A stretch of 64,000 bases of DNA from Mucilaginibacter auburnensis (GTDB lineage Bacteria > Bacteroidota > Bacteroidia > Sphingobacteriales > Sphingobacteriaceae), in NCBI RefSeq assembly GCF_002797815.1, contig NZ_PGFJ01000001.1:1736001-1800000 (forward strand), in the 5' to 3' direction. Below, piece after piece: positions 37,100-45,826 of this stretch (the first letter of the stretch is position 1; every line of letters starts with the position of its first letter). A program made the translations under genes and the position numbers. The notes below the pieces were generated by a model. That model had not been told where the DNA came from, made no database searches, and saw only the letters and a list, made by a program, of their open reading frames with translations.

Positions 37100-37300
37100 T
37101 TATCGCTGATCGAAAGGTTTGCCTGGATACCACCCTTGGCTATTACCACCCGTTTTAGCCAGTAAATAAAGAGCTAGTAAGATAAAAAGTATTATTCCGA
37201 TCCGACTTGCCAAGCTAACCGGTTTTTCTTTCTGATCTTTTTTGCGTTTAGGCTTATTGATCTTTAGGCGTTGTAAAGGTCTTTTTCTACTGGTTGGCAT
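37100..37300 (-). CDS. Very small basic single-pass membrane protein
   Basis: 66 residues from the ATG at 37300 (MPTSRKRPLQRLKINKPKRK). A strongly basic N-terminus precedes one membrane helix (IGIILFILLALYLLAK) and a short Gly/Pro tail. No family recognised. It sits 38 bases after the TonB-like gene, same strand, and 172 bases before GH115. Codon content and the clear positive-inside pattern make a real gene likely, but length and lack of homologues that I can recall keep this uncertain. Confidence 0.5.
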   Translation of the reverse strand: MPTSRKRPLQRLKINKPKRKKDQKEKPVSLASRIGIILFILLALYLLAKTGGNSQGWYPGKPFDQR

Positions 37301-37338
37301 GGTACTGTATGCTAAATGTACCAATTTTTATAAACTAG

Positions 37339-38160
37339 CTATTGCGCCTTAAACATAAACGTAACCGTGCCAGATTGCTGGTCGGGAGCGTTTTCAAGCG
37401 CGTTGAGGCTGGAGTTGCGCACTGCATCTTCGCATTTGTCAAGCAGGGAAGGGTCTGTGATGGTGGTTCCACGGGCACCTGCACGTACATATATCACTTT
37501 ACCATTTTTGTCAACACGCAATTCAACCACCACACGACCGGTTTGTCTTCCGCTATAGCTTACTGTGGGCTTGGACAAGAAGCTGCGCTGCGCCATTGTT
37601 AAGCTGCCACCATTGCCAGAGCCTGTACCATCATAATTGTTGGTAAGCGTGCTGCCTGTAGGTTTGCCCTGGTTGCCCGGGGTACTGCCATTGCCGTCGC
37701 CCTGACCAACACCGTTATTGGTTGGGCCTTTATATAGCGCGTTCTGGTTAACGGTGGGTTTTGCCGGCGTTTTTTCGGGTTGAGTTGTAGCTACCGTATT
37801 GCTTGGCTTTTTAGTATTGGCCGCAACTTCGGGCGCATCCTCATTATCTTGTGTAACTACGCTTTTATCGCTCGTTTCGGTCTGACTTTTCTCAGGAGTA
37901 GGGGTGGCATCAGTCACCTTATCAGGCTTGGTGTTGTTAGCGTTTTCCGCTACCGAAGGTTCATCAGTACTCATGTAATCGCTCCCCATGCCTTCATCAA
38001 CGGTGCCGTAGTTAACCAAAATACCACCGGTACCATTTTCGGGGATAGGCGGGGTACCAAACACAATAAAATAACACGCAGCAATAAGCACAGCCATAAT
38101 AATGCCTGTAGCTAAAAATGCTTTTGGGTAATTATTTTCTTCGTGCTCTATGCCCGTCAT
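37339..38160 (-). CDS. Energy transducer TonB
   Basis: 273 residues from the ATG at 38160 (MTGIEHEENNYPKAF); an ATG at 38178 lies in a simple repeat and is less likely. The N-terminal helix AFLATGIIMAVLIAACYFIVF anchors it in the inner membrane, a Thr/Pro/Lys/Asn-rich periplasmic spacer follows, and residues about 190-273 are a TonB C-terminal domain (SGRQTGRVVVELRVDKNGKV..ALENAPDQQSGTVTFMFKAQ). It transmits proton-motive force from ExbB/ExbD to outer-membrane proteins. Downstream of exbB and exbD, with a repeat block in the exbD-tonB spacer. Confidence 0.88.
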   Translation of the reverse strand: MTGIEHEENNYPKAFLATGIIMAVLIAACYFIVFGTPPIPENGTGGILVNYGTVDEGMGSDYMSTDEPSVAENANNTKPDKVTDATPTPEKSQTETSDKSVVTQDNEDAPEVAANTKKPSNTVATTQPEKTPAKPTVNQNALYKGPTNNGVGQGDGNGSTPGNQGKPTGSTLTNNYDGTGSGNGGSLTMAQRSFLSKPTVSYSGRQTGRVVVELRVDKNGKVIYVRAGARGTTITDPSLLDKCEDAVRNSSLNALENAPDQQSGTVTFMFKAQ

Positions 38161-38269
38161 TCTTTTATCATTAGTCATTGGTCATTCGTCATTTGGTAAA
38201 TTCAAACCAGCAAACGTTACCAATCTTTAATCTTCAATCACCAATCTTAAAAACCTAATCAACTAATCA
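38161..38269. repeat. Word-repeat block D (exbD-tonB spacer)
   Basis: The left part repeats TCATTAGTCATTGGTCATTC-type words; the right part repeats CAATCTTTAATCTTCAATC-type words. It is not a palindrome by itself. Twenty-two bases from 38168 are identical to 45631-45652 in block E. It ends on the exbD stop codon and reaches the tonB start on the other side. Confidence 0.7.
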
Positions 38270-38668
38270 CTACCCCTTCGGTTCTGTAGCTAAAACCAGT
38301 TTTATATTCAGTTTCTGGGCTACATCCATTATCTCAACAACATCCTGTATAGCCACTGTACGGTCAACATACAATACAATGGTTAGCTCGGTAGCCAGTT
38401 TTTTATACGCTTCTAACGTGCTGCTCAGGTCGGCTATCTGAATAGGCTTCTTGTCAACAAAGTATTGCAGATCTTTTGTTACCGAAACCGTAATTGTTTT
38501 TTTTGACACCGATTGCCCTGTTGATGATTTAGGCAGCATCAGCTTAATAACGTTGGGGTTGGTTACTGTAGACGCTATCAGGAAAAACAAAAGCAGGAAG
38601 AACATGATGTCGTTCATGGCCGAGGTGTGCATTTCTGCACCGGCTCTTCTTCTCTTTCTTAAATTCAT
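38270..38668 (-). CDS. exbD: Biopolymer transport protein ExbD
   Basis: 132 residues: one N-terminal helix (DIMFFLLLFFLIAST, with the channel Asp) and a periplasmic domain (VIKLMLPKSSTG, ITVSVTKDLQYFVDKKPI, VLYVDRTVAIQDVVEIMDVAQ). ExbB and ExbD together use the proton gradient to energise TonB. Start ATG overlaps the exbB stop by 4 bases (ATGA). Confidence 0.93.
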   Translation of the reverse strand: MNLRKRRRAGAEMHTSAMNDIMFFLLLFFLIASTVTNPNVIKLMLPKSSTGQSVSKKTITVSVTKDLQYFVDKKPIQIADLSSTLEAYKKLATELTIVLYVDRTVAIQDVVEIMDVAQKLNIKLVLATEPKG

Positions 38669-39366
38669 TTGCTTGGCTCCTCTAACAGGTCAATAAACTC
38701 AATAGCGTCTGTTTCCAGTTTTAATATCACTTTGTCAACCATCATGTTCAACACATGATAAAATACATAAGCCATAATACCAACCAGCAAGCCCGCTGCC
38801 GAGGTGATCATTTTTTGGTATAAACCGCCTGATATGGCACCCATGCTGATGTTATCAGTTAACGATATATTGTAGAAGATGGTAATTACACCGGCAATAG
38901 TACCCAAAAAGCCAAACATGGGGGCAATACCTGCTACAATGCCTAATATGCCTATGTTTTTTTCCAGTTTGGCTACTTCCAGTTTACCAATGTTTTCAAT
39001 AGCACCTTCAATATCTTTTATTGGGCGACCAATGCGTAGCAAACCTTTTTGCAGCATGCGGCCCAATGGAGTGTTACTATTGCGACAAATGGCGATGGCA
39101 GAATCCAGATTGCCCGACAATACACTGCCGCGTACCTGCTGCATTAATTGCGACTCGTTTTTTGCCGCCTTGCGGATGGTAAAATAACGTTCAAAAAATA
39201 TTACCAAAGCCAAAATTGCCAATATGCCAAGGGGGAGCATAACCCAGCCACCTTTTAATAAAAGGTCGCCGAAACGTAGTTCGGGGGGCGGAGCTGTTGC
39301 TAATTGTTGCGCGGCACGGCTGGCCGTATCTGTAATTTGGCTAAGAGTATCTGTTACTGCCTGCAT
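38665..39366 (-). CDS. exbB: MotA/TolQ/ExbB proton-channel protein
   Basis: 233 residues with three membrane helices (VMLPLGILAILALVIFFERY; VAKLEKNIGILGIVAGIAPMFGFLGTIAGV; ISGGLYQKMITSAAGLLVGIMAYVFYHVLN). The GFLGTIAGVI signature is diagnostic of the family. A cytoplasmic loop between helices one and two is typical. It lies directly upstream of exbD and downstream of the HU/SPOR gene, all on the minus strand. Confidence 0.92.
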   Translation of the reverse strand: MQAVTDTLSQITDTASRAAQQLATAPPPELRFGDLLLKGGWVMLPLGILAILALVIFFERYFTIRKAAKNESQLMQQVRGSVLSGNLDSAIAICRNSNTPLGRMLQKGLLRIGRPIKDIEGAIENIGKLEVAKLEKNIGILGIVAGIAPMFGFLGTIAGVITIFYNISLTDNISMGAISGGLYQKMITSAAGLLVGIMAYVFYHVLNMMVDKVILKLETDAIEFIDLLEEPSK

Positions 39367-39392
39367 TATTTTTTATAGTATATTTATATTGG

Positions 39393-40499
39393 TTATTCCT
39401 CTGGAGCTTCTATGGTACGTGCTCCCCTTGTTAGTTTACCTTCTTTTATTAATCTAAGCCTCATCTCCTCACATTCACTGAGTGAACTAAATGAGGCAAT
39501 GGATATTTTGATAAGTGGTCCTTGAAAATCTTCTAAAAGCCTTGCATCTGTAAAGCCCATGGCCCTGTATTTTTTTAAAGCTTCGCCAGCGCCCCACAAG
39601 TTTTTAAAGCCTTTACCGCTTATTAATTCAAATCGCTTTGTCTTTATAGTGTCGGCTACTTTTGCTGTTGTATCTAACGCCTTTTTAACGCTGTCAGTAT
39701 GTAACGAATCAATGCCTGGTATAACTATGGTGCTTGGTCTGGCTTTAACAGGTGTATCGGGTGTATTGTTTTTCCAAAACTGAAGTTGCGCAAAAGTTGC
39801 AGGTTGGTAGCGGTAAAGCGCAAACAGGCCGCCTGCTAAAACTGCCAAAATTATCGTGGTGATCAATATAGCACGCCATGGTCCGCGGCTTCTTTCCTGT
39901 TCTTCTTCGTCATCAGGGAAAGCTGAATAGGATTCGTCGTGCGGGGGCTGAATGCTATTGTCTTCGTCGGTATGTTCAATAATCTCTTCTTGCTCTTCAA
40001 CCGGAGCCTGTGCCTCGATCTCCTGATTTGGTGCAGGCGGATATAACACTACTTGCGCGGTTAATGTCTTGGTAGCGTCGGGTATAGCATCAGCCTTAAA
40101 TATCTGAACAGGCGCCAAGCCAAATAATTCAGCATCGGTGCCTAACGCATTGTTAGCTTTAAAGCTTAACTCGCCATGTTCTATGCTAAACACTCCCAAA
40201 TTTGCCAACGGAACATCGGCTACAATTGCCTGTTGCCTTAAATTGACAATATACTTTTCAATAAAGTATTTAGCAGATGCAAACGATATATTTTTCTCAT
40301 CTACCAGGTATTCTGCGAGTTCTGTGTCGGCAGTATCAGCCTTGGCCTCAAATTGAACTTTATTGTATGGCGGATAAAACAGATGCGCGTTTTCATCGTA
40401 ATAAGCGCTCATGCGTGCCTGCGAAAAAACGCCCAAACCGGGCACTTTAACCTCGCCACGCTGCATAAGCAGTTCACTCAAATAAAAACCTACATCCAT
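39393..40499 (-). CDS. HU-CCDC81-like/SPOR fusion membrane protein
   Basis: 368 residues. The N-terminal third (VGFYLSELLMQRGEVKVPGLGVFS, FIEKYIVNLRQQAIVADVPL) resembles two HU-type DNA-binding-like repeats (HU-CCDC81 bacterial domain). A Glu-rich linker leads to a single helix WRAILITTIILAVLAGGLFALY at about 206-228. The periplasmic tail ends in a SPOR domain (FELISGKGFKNLWGAGEALK..LIKISIASFSSLSECEEM) that binds denuded peptidoglycan. The N-terminal domain therefore stays in the cytoplasm. It may link chromosome or nucleoid to the septal wall; that is a guess. Part of the TPR-receptor-SPOR-ExbB-ExbD-TonB cluster. Confidence 0.8.
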   Translation of the reverse strand: MDVGFYLSELLMQRGEVKVPGLGVFSQARMSAYYDENAHLFYPPYNKVQFEAKADTADTELAEYLVDEKNISFASAKYFIEKYIVNLRQQAIVADVPLANLGVFSIEHGELSFKANNALGTDAELFGLAPVQIFKADAIPDATKTLTAQVVLYPPAPNQEIEAQAPVEEQEEIIEHTDEDNSIQPPHDESYSAFPDDEEEQERSRGPWRAILITTIILAVLAGGLFALYRYQPATFAQLQFWKNNTPDTPVKARPSTIVIPGIDSLHTDSVKKALDTTAKVADTIKTKRFELISGKGFKNLWGAGEALKKYRAMGFTDARLLEDFQGPLIKISIASFSSLSECEEMRLRLIKEGKLTRGARTIEAPEE

Positions 40500-40557
40500 G
40501 CACTAAAAGTAATGGTTAATTGTATAACATCAAAAATAGCCAGCTTTAAACAAATGT

Positions 40558-42360
40558 TTAAAAGCTGTAGCTTGCGCCGCCAAATATATTAAATCCGTAA
40601 TTAGGATAGTATAGCCAGTTTTGGCTGTTGGCATTTAAAATGTTATTAACCTGCCCAAAAATGGTGATCTTTTTGGTTACCTTATATTCAACACCGCCGC
40701 TCAGATCAGCAAACGGATCAATGGTAGTTTTAGTAGCGCCGTTGGCTGCCATAGCCGGACTTACATAAGGATCATACGTTTCGCCCCGGAATAATACCGA
40801 TCCGTTAATTAAAACCTTGTCGTTAATACGGATGGATGTGCCCGCTGTAATTTTAACTTTAGGCAGGTTCCAGGCTTGTTTCTCGGTAGCCATTTGGTAA
40901 TCCATAACTTCCGCGCGACCAAATATGCTCAGGCCATCCAAGGCCTTGTAGTCAATCTCGCCGGTGAACCCGCTTACACGTGCGGCTCCACCGTCATAAA
41001 TAACTTTAAATTTATTGTAGCCCTGTGCAAAATCAAAATTGCTCACCATTAGCGCCATATTTTTAACGCTGTTGCGGAAAATGCTGGCCTTGAAATTTAA
41101 GCCTGGCGCTAACGTGCCTTTTAAACCTGCGCTTATATCTAACTGGTCAACCGAGTTGCGGATGTCAACATTTGGGCCCAAAAAAGGGTTGATAGCGTAA
41201 AAGTTGCGGAAGGTTGATTTATTGATATCGCCTTTGGCTTCAACAAACAAACGGGCATATTTAGGAATAACCTGTAACTCCGCTTTGGCAGCCGGGAAAA
41301 TAAAGAACCTTGATGAAAAGCCAAACTCTGAAGCAATGGTTATACCCGCATCAATTTTGTAGTTAGTGCCTTGAAACTTGATGTATGGGTTAACGCGAGC
41401 TATACTATTGCTGATAGAGTAAGCCGCATCTTTCTGCGTTGTAAGATCTAACGAAGCGCTGGCACCGGCATAAAATTGTTTTATGGTTTGATTTAAAAAG
41501 CCCGATATAGCGAGGTTAGACTCGTGTGCTTTATACTTGTCTGAAAAGCTGTAGCCTTGCAATTTAAGCGCATAGGTAAAATCATTCTCTACATCGCGGT
41601 AGTTTTTTGCTAACTCACCCTCGGCACTTATGGTATTAAAAACCTGCTGGGTAGGGTTTAACACAGTGGCGGCAGGAGGGTCGTATTGGTTATACCCATA
41701 AAAATAATTGCTGCGGTTGCTAAAATCAATGCGTCCGCTCAATGAGTTTGTAGCCCCAATGCTTTTGCCAAATACACCTATCTGGTTATTCATTGTGTTT
41801 TGATTTTTGAAAGTTGTACCGCGCTGCCCCAAATGTTTAAAATAGCCGGCCACTTGTAAAGCTTCGTCTTTACCATTGCCAAAATAGCCCTCGGCAAAAG
41901 TGGTTTTTAAACTGCCTAAGCCTGCTTTAACATAATTATTGGTAGGTATAGAATCAACTTCGGCAGGCATGCGCATGGCATTAAGCTGCCTGATGTCAGT
42001 ATTGCGTTCTAAGCGTTTGTCAATAGGCGTGTAGCTAAGCGGCGCTTTAAACGGCGCTTTATCTTCCATATCCGGATTGCGGCGCAGCTTAACAGCATCT
42101 GCCAAAACAGGTTTGTATGTAGTTGTAATAACTATTTCTTCTGTTAAGTTACCCCCGTTTTGAGGTTTGTTGTTGGCGCCTCCGCCGTTTTTTGTAGTAT
42201 CACGGGTAACTTTTGATGCCGCATCGCCAATTGTTTGCGCATCGGCTTTTTTGGCGGGAGTAGCGGGCTTTTTAGCCGGCCTTGTTTGTGCATTGGCCGA
42301 AAAAGCAACGCAAAGCACCGTTTGTAAGGTAAGCAGGGTAAATGTGTATCTTAATTTCAT
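40558..42360 (-). CDS. TonB-dependent receptor-like barrel without a clear plug
   Basis: 600 residues from the ATG at 42360, which starts the signal peptide MKLRYTFTLLTLQTVLCVAF. After a Pro/Lys/Ala-rich linker and NLTEEIVITTTYKPVLADAV (TonB-box-like EEIVIT), the usual 120-residue plug domain is missing; beta-strands begin by about residue 120 (VKAGLGSLKTTFAEGYFGNG) and run to a typical last strand ending SYSF. TonB receptors are normally longer and plugged. It starts 31 bases after the TPR gene. It is probably the outer-membrane channel of this TonB system; substrate unknown. Confidence 0.8.
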   Translation of the reverse strand: MKLRYTFTLLTLQTVLCVAFSANAQTRPAKKPATPAKKADAQTIGDAASKVTRDTTKNGGGANNKPQNGGNLTEEIVITTTYKPVLADAVKLRRNPDMEDKAPFKAPLSYTPIDKRLERNTDIRQLNAMRMPAEVDSIPTNNYVKAGLGSLKTTFAEGYFGNGKDEALQVAGYFKHLGQRGTTFKNQNTMNNQIGVFGKSIGATNSLSGRIDFSNRSNYFYGYNQYDPPAATVLNPTQQVFNTISAEGELAKNYRDVENDFTYALKLQGYSFSDKYKAHESNLAISGFLNQTIKQFYAGASASLDLTTQKDAAYSISNSIARVNPYIKFQGTNYKIDAGITIASEFGFSSRFFIFPAAKAELQVIPKYARLFVEAKGDINKSTFRNFYAINPFLGPNVDIRNSVDQLDISAGLKGTLAPGLNFKASIFRNSVKNMALMVSNFDFAQGYNKFKVIYDGGAARVSGFTGEIDYKALDGLSIFGRAEVMDYQMATEKQAWNLPKVKITAGTSIRINDKVLINGSVLFRGETYDPYVSPAMAANGATKTTIDPFADLSGGVEYKVTKKITIFGQVNNILNANSQNWLYYPNYGFNIFGGASYSF

Positions 42361-42391
42361 TGCTTGTGTGTCAAATTTACTTGTTGCCTTG

Positions 42392-45300
42392 TTATTGTTT
42401 GCGTGTGCTGTCTGTTGGTGCACTGGTTCCGGTTGACTTTTGCGGCGATAATCTTTCAAGTTTCTGGCGCGCAGTGGTTAGAATATCATCGTCCCCTTTA
42501 TAGTTGTCAATAATACTTTTCAGCGTTTCTTTCGCCTGGAATGTATCCTTCAAGCCAACATAATTGTCGGCTAACAGAATGTAAGTTTTGGCAACCCAGT
42601 AGTCATAGTTAGGCAAGTCCTTAACCAGATCAAAACAAGTTTTTTGTGATGTTTTGTATTGGCGTTTTAAATACTGCACATTGGCTATATTGTAACGGGC
42701 CTCGGCCGCGGCAATAGTTTTGGTATTATCGGCCGTGTAGGTAAATTCTTTTACCGCCGATGTGGTATCTGCCAGTTGTAAATAAGCTAAGCCAGCATAT
42801 AAACCAGTTTTGAACTTATCTTCCTGCGATGTTTTTTCATTCTCGCGAACAAGGTGAACGTAATTGATAGCGTCCTCCGGCATTTTCATTTGCGAATAGC
42901 AAAGCATGAGGTTATTTACAGCGAAAGTGTAATCGGCTTTATACTCTGATGTGATCTCCAGCTTTTTAAGGAAGGCAACCGCGTCATTCCATTTTTTCTG
43001 TGCCATATACAATTTAGCCATGCTAATAAGCGACTGCTCGGTGTAAGCGCTTGTCCAGTCGTTCAATATCACGTTATAGTCCATTACCGCTTCGTCGTAA
43101 CGGGTAAGGTTAACCAAGCTTTGCGCACGGATAAAGCGGGCTTGTTTTTCGTATATCGGCTTGTTATTGAACTTATCAAAGTAAGCGTTCACCGCGTTTA
43201 CCGCTCCTTGCCAATCGCCCCTTGCGTAGAGGTTGTTGGCAGCATCTTTCATAATGTTTTCCTGCTCGGCAGCCGTGTAATTGCCAATTGGCGTGGTCAC
43301 CGCGTAGTTGATAAAGGTTTGTGCATCGCCATTATCCGTATAGATCTTTTCAATCTGCTTAAGGGCCTGCTTAGCTTCGTCAGCAGATGGATAATCTTTA
43401 ACTACCTGTTTAAATGATTCGACAGCCGCCATATCATTACCACCGTTATAGTCGATCAAGCCAATAGTAGTAATAGCGCGCGGAATGTAGCTGCTGCGCG
43501 GGTACTTCTGTATCATGGTTTGCAGAGCCGATTTAGCAGTAGCGCCATCGTTTTTAACAAAGTAAGTGTAGGCTATCTCAAAGTCGGCATCATCAGCATA
43601 ATCTGAATTTGGATATTTATTCAATACCTCTTTCAGCGTAGCTATTTTACCATCCGGATTACCTTGCAAACCCTGTATCATACCGCGTTGGAATAGGGCA
43701 TAGTCTTGTCCCTTGCTGCCTTGTGCTATAATACGGTTATAGTATTCAAGCGCTTTGCCATAACTTTTCAATACAAAATAGCTATCGCCAATACGGGTAA
43801 CAGCATCATTTATACTGTTTTGATCTTTTTCTTCACCGCGTAAAAAGCGCTCAAAAAACTGAGCGGCCTTAGCATATTTTTCATCATAAAACGCCGCGTA
43901 AGCCAGCGCATAATTGGCATAGTTAGCTACGTTTGTATTGGCAGCTTCGGGCATCAGTAAAAACTTTTCAAAGTTCTCTACAGATTCACCATACTTGCGC
44001 ACTTCATACATCGACTCCGCCATCCAGTAGGTAGTAAGCGCTTTAATGTTAGCATCAACCGGGTTTTGCAATGAGCGAAGGAAGATACCTATCGCGTTCT
44101 CGAAAGCACGTTCATTGTAAAACTCCAATCCACGGTAATAAGTAACTTTTTGATAGGCGATTTTAGCACTTTCAGATTTATTTGGAATAGGCTCCAGTAT
44201 CTCAACAGCTTCTTTGTAATTACGTGAGTTCAGTAATGCTTCACCCAATAAAACCTTAACCTCGGTGGTTCTGGCCGAGTTAGGATAGTTTTTTAAATAA
44301 GCGCGGGTAGCTTCTAACGCCTGGGTGTAAAAGTCAAGCTCATATGATAGTTTGGCGTACTCGTAAAGCGCGTCTTCCTGTAACTGCTTATCGAAATTTA
44401 ATTTTGATGCAGCAAGAAACGCATTGCGGGCGCTTTCTTTGTTGTTCATCTTTAAAAATACCTGGCCCAATGTGTAGCTGCCGTTTTGGGCGTAAACATC
44501 ATTATTGCCAACCAGTTTTTCCAGTTCGGTAGCGGCTTTGGCAAAGTTGCCAACCTTAAAGTAGGCGTAACCTATTTGGTAGCTATCCTGCGTGTTTTGT
44601 GTTTTGCCCAGGTCTTTGTCCTGGTATTTGGTATAGTAATTTACCGCGTTGTCATAATCGCCTTTGGCAAAGTAAGATGCCCCAACAATACGCAGCATCT
44701 CTGTTTCATTTTGCTGACGGGTGCGGTTAAGGATAGGCACAGCGTAACTGATCACATCATCGTAACGTTTATCTAAAAAGTAAACCGCTGTGATGTAGTA
44801 GGGATAGCTGCTCTCGTATTTTTTTGAGTTTTTTAGCTTTTCAAAATTTACCAGCGCCAGGTGATAGTCTTTGTTAAGATACGCTATGTAGGCAAAGTAA
44901 TAAGTTGCATCATCCGTAAATGGCGATCTCTTGTTTTTTACATCATTAAATAGTTCCTGCGCGTTTTTGTAATCATTCAGTGAGAAGTAAGCATAACCTT
45001 TTCTGAATTTATACTCGGTATTGTCTGAACCGCCCAACTCGCTTGCGTCTATTCTGTCAAACCATTTAAGTGCCTCCTGGTACTTGCCTTGTTTGGAGTA
45101 GGAGCGGCCTATCTGGTAAAACGCCATTTTGGTAAGCGTGTTCTCTGGATGCTCTTTAATAAACTTCAGAAACAAACTTTCGGCATCATCATTACCCAGC
45201 TCCAATGCGCAAAGTGCCACGTAGTATTGTGAGTCTTCTTCAAGCAATGATAACTCCGATTCAAATTTTGATTGATTGGAAGTTTTTAAAGCCAGGTTTT

Positions 45301-45463
45301 GAAATAAACGATATTGCTGTGCGGCGGCCACATACTTACCCTCATCTAACAGATTTTTAGCAGCCTGATAAGTGCTGTAAACTTGAGAAGAAGGGTTGGT
45401 TTGAGCGAATACCGGCGCGGAGATTATGAATACGGGTAACAGGCAGTATTTTAATTTCTTCAT
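42392..45463 (-). CDS. Large secreted tetratricopeptide-repeat protein
   Basis: 1023 residues from the ATG at 45463 (MKKLKYCLLPVFIISAPVFA signal). Almost the entire length is TPR repeats with the A/G/F/Y pattern (AYFSLNDYKNAQELFNDVKN, AYFKVGNFAKAATELEKLVG, EIAYTYFVKNDGATAKSAL, and many more). TPR superhelices build protein scaffolds. In the periplasm it could organise the receptor and ExbB/ExbD/TonB components encoded right after it. First gene of that minus-strand cluster, so its promoter must be in the 363-base spacer at 45.5-45.8 kb. Confidence 0.9.
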   Translation of the reverse strand: MKKLKYCLLPVFIISAPVFAQTNPSSQVYSTYQAAKNLLDEGKYVAAAQQYRLFQNLALKTSNQSKFESELSLLEEDSQYYVALCALELGNDDAESLFLKFIKEHPENTLTKMAFYQIGRSYSKQGKYQEALKWFDRIDASELGGSDNTEYKFRKGYAYFSLNDYKNAQELFNDVKNKRSPFTDDATYYFAYIAYLNKDYHLALVNFEKLKNSKKYESSYPYYITAVYFLDKRYDDVISYAVPILNRTRQQNETEMLRIVGASYFAKGDYDNAVNYYTKYQDKDLGKTQNTQDSYQIGYAYFKVGNFAKAATELEKLVGNNDVYAQNGSYTLGQVFLKMNNKESARNAFLAASKLNFDKQLQEDALYEYAKLSYELDFYTQALEATRAYLKNYPNSARTTEVKVLLGEALLNSRNYKEAVEILEPIPNKSESAKIAYQKVTYYRGLEFYNERAFENAIGIFLRSLQNPVDANIKALTTYWMAESMYEVRKYGESVENFEKFLLMPEAANTNVANYANYALAYAAFYDEKYAKAAQFFERFLRGEEKDQNSINDAVTRIGDSYFVLKSYGKALEYYNRIIAQGSKGQDYALFQRGMIQGLQGNPDGKIATLKEVLNKYPNSDYADDADFEIAYTYFVKNDGATAKSALQTMIQKYPRSSYIPRAITTIGLIDYNGGNDMAAVESFKQVVKDYPSADEAKQALKQIEKIYTDNGDAQTFINYAVTTPIGNYTAAEQENIMKDAANNLYARGDWQGAVNAVNAYFDKFNNKPIYEKQARFIRAQSLVNLTRYDEAVMDYNVILNDWTSAYTEQSLISMAKLYMAQKKWNDAVAFLKKLEITSEYKADYTFAVNNLMLCYSQMKMPEDAINYVHLVRENEKTSQEDKFKTGLYAGLAYLQLADTTSAVKEFTYTADNTKTIAAAEARYNIANVQYLKRQYKTSQKTCFDLVKDLPNYDYWVAKTYILLADNYVGLKDTFQAKETLKSIIDNYKGDDDILTTARQKLERLSPQKSTGTSAPTDSTRKQ

Positions 45464-45598
45464 AGAACGCGGACAAATGTGCTGCAATTTAAATAATCAA
45501 CATGCTTTAATTAACATAAGTAATTAACACCTGTTGAAAATACAAGTTTAACGCAATGCAACTATTAATGGTATCAATGTTGAAAAATTCCTTTGGGT

Positions 45599-45824
45599 TG
45601 GGTCATTAGTCATTAGTCAATGGGCATTGGTCATTAGTCATTGGTCATTCGTGTTTGAGCATTAGCTATTACATAACTCAGATTATGGGCTGATAACTGT
45701 AAGCCATTACGATGACGCGTAAAACCTTAAAAGGAAGTGGGTAACTCATTACACATCTACTAATGAACGAATCTCCAATGCCCATTGACTAATGACCGAT
45801 AACTAATGCCTAATGACCAATGAC
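45599..45824. repeat. Word-repeat palindrome E
   Basis: Two arms of TCATTAG/TCATTGG words around about 110 bases. A 21-base block at 45610-45630 (TCATTAGTCAATGGGCATTG and one more G) is perfectly inverted at 45775-45795. The right end lies 2 bases from the stop codon of the response regulator. The 45464-45826 spacer holds nothing else that I can identify apart from the TPR leader. Confidence 0.85.
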
Positions 45825-45826
45825 AA

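Noticed and set aside
36921..37133. A 70-residue frame overlapping the GH115 start
   Set aside because: No ribosome context, overlaps the GH115 signal peptide and the small membrane gene, and has no recognisable composition.
42167..42436. A Leu/Cys-rich frame opposite the receptor signal-peptide region
   Set aside because: It is antisense to coding sequence at the start of the receptor and the end of the TPR gene; no support.
45599..45824. CRISPR-like repetition
   Set aside because: Units of 7-10 bases vary and are inverted around a centre; there are no equal spacers of 30 bases and no cas genes.
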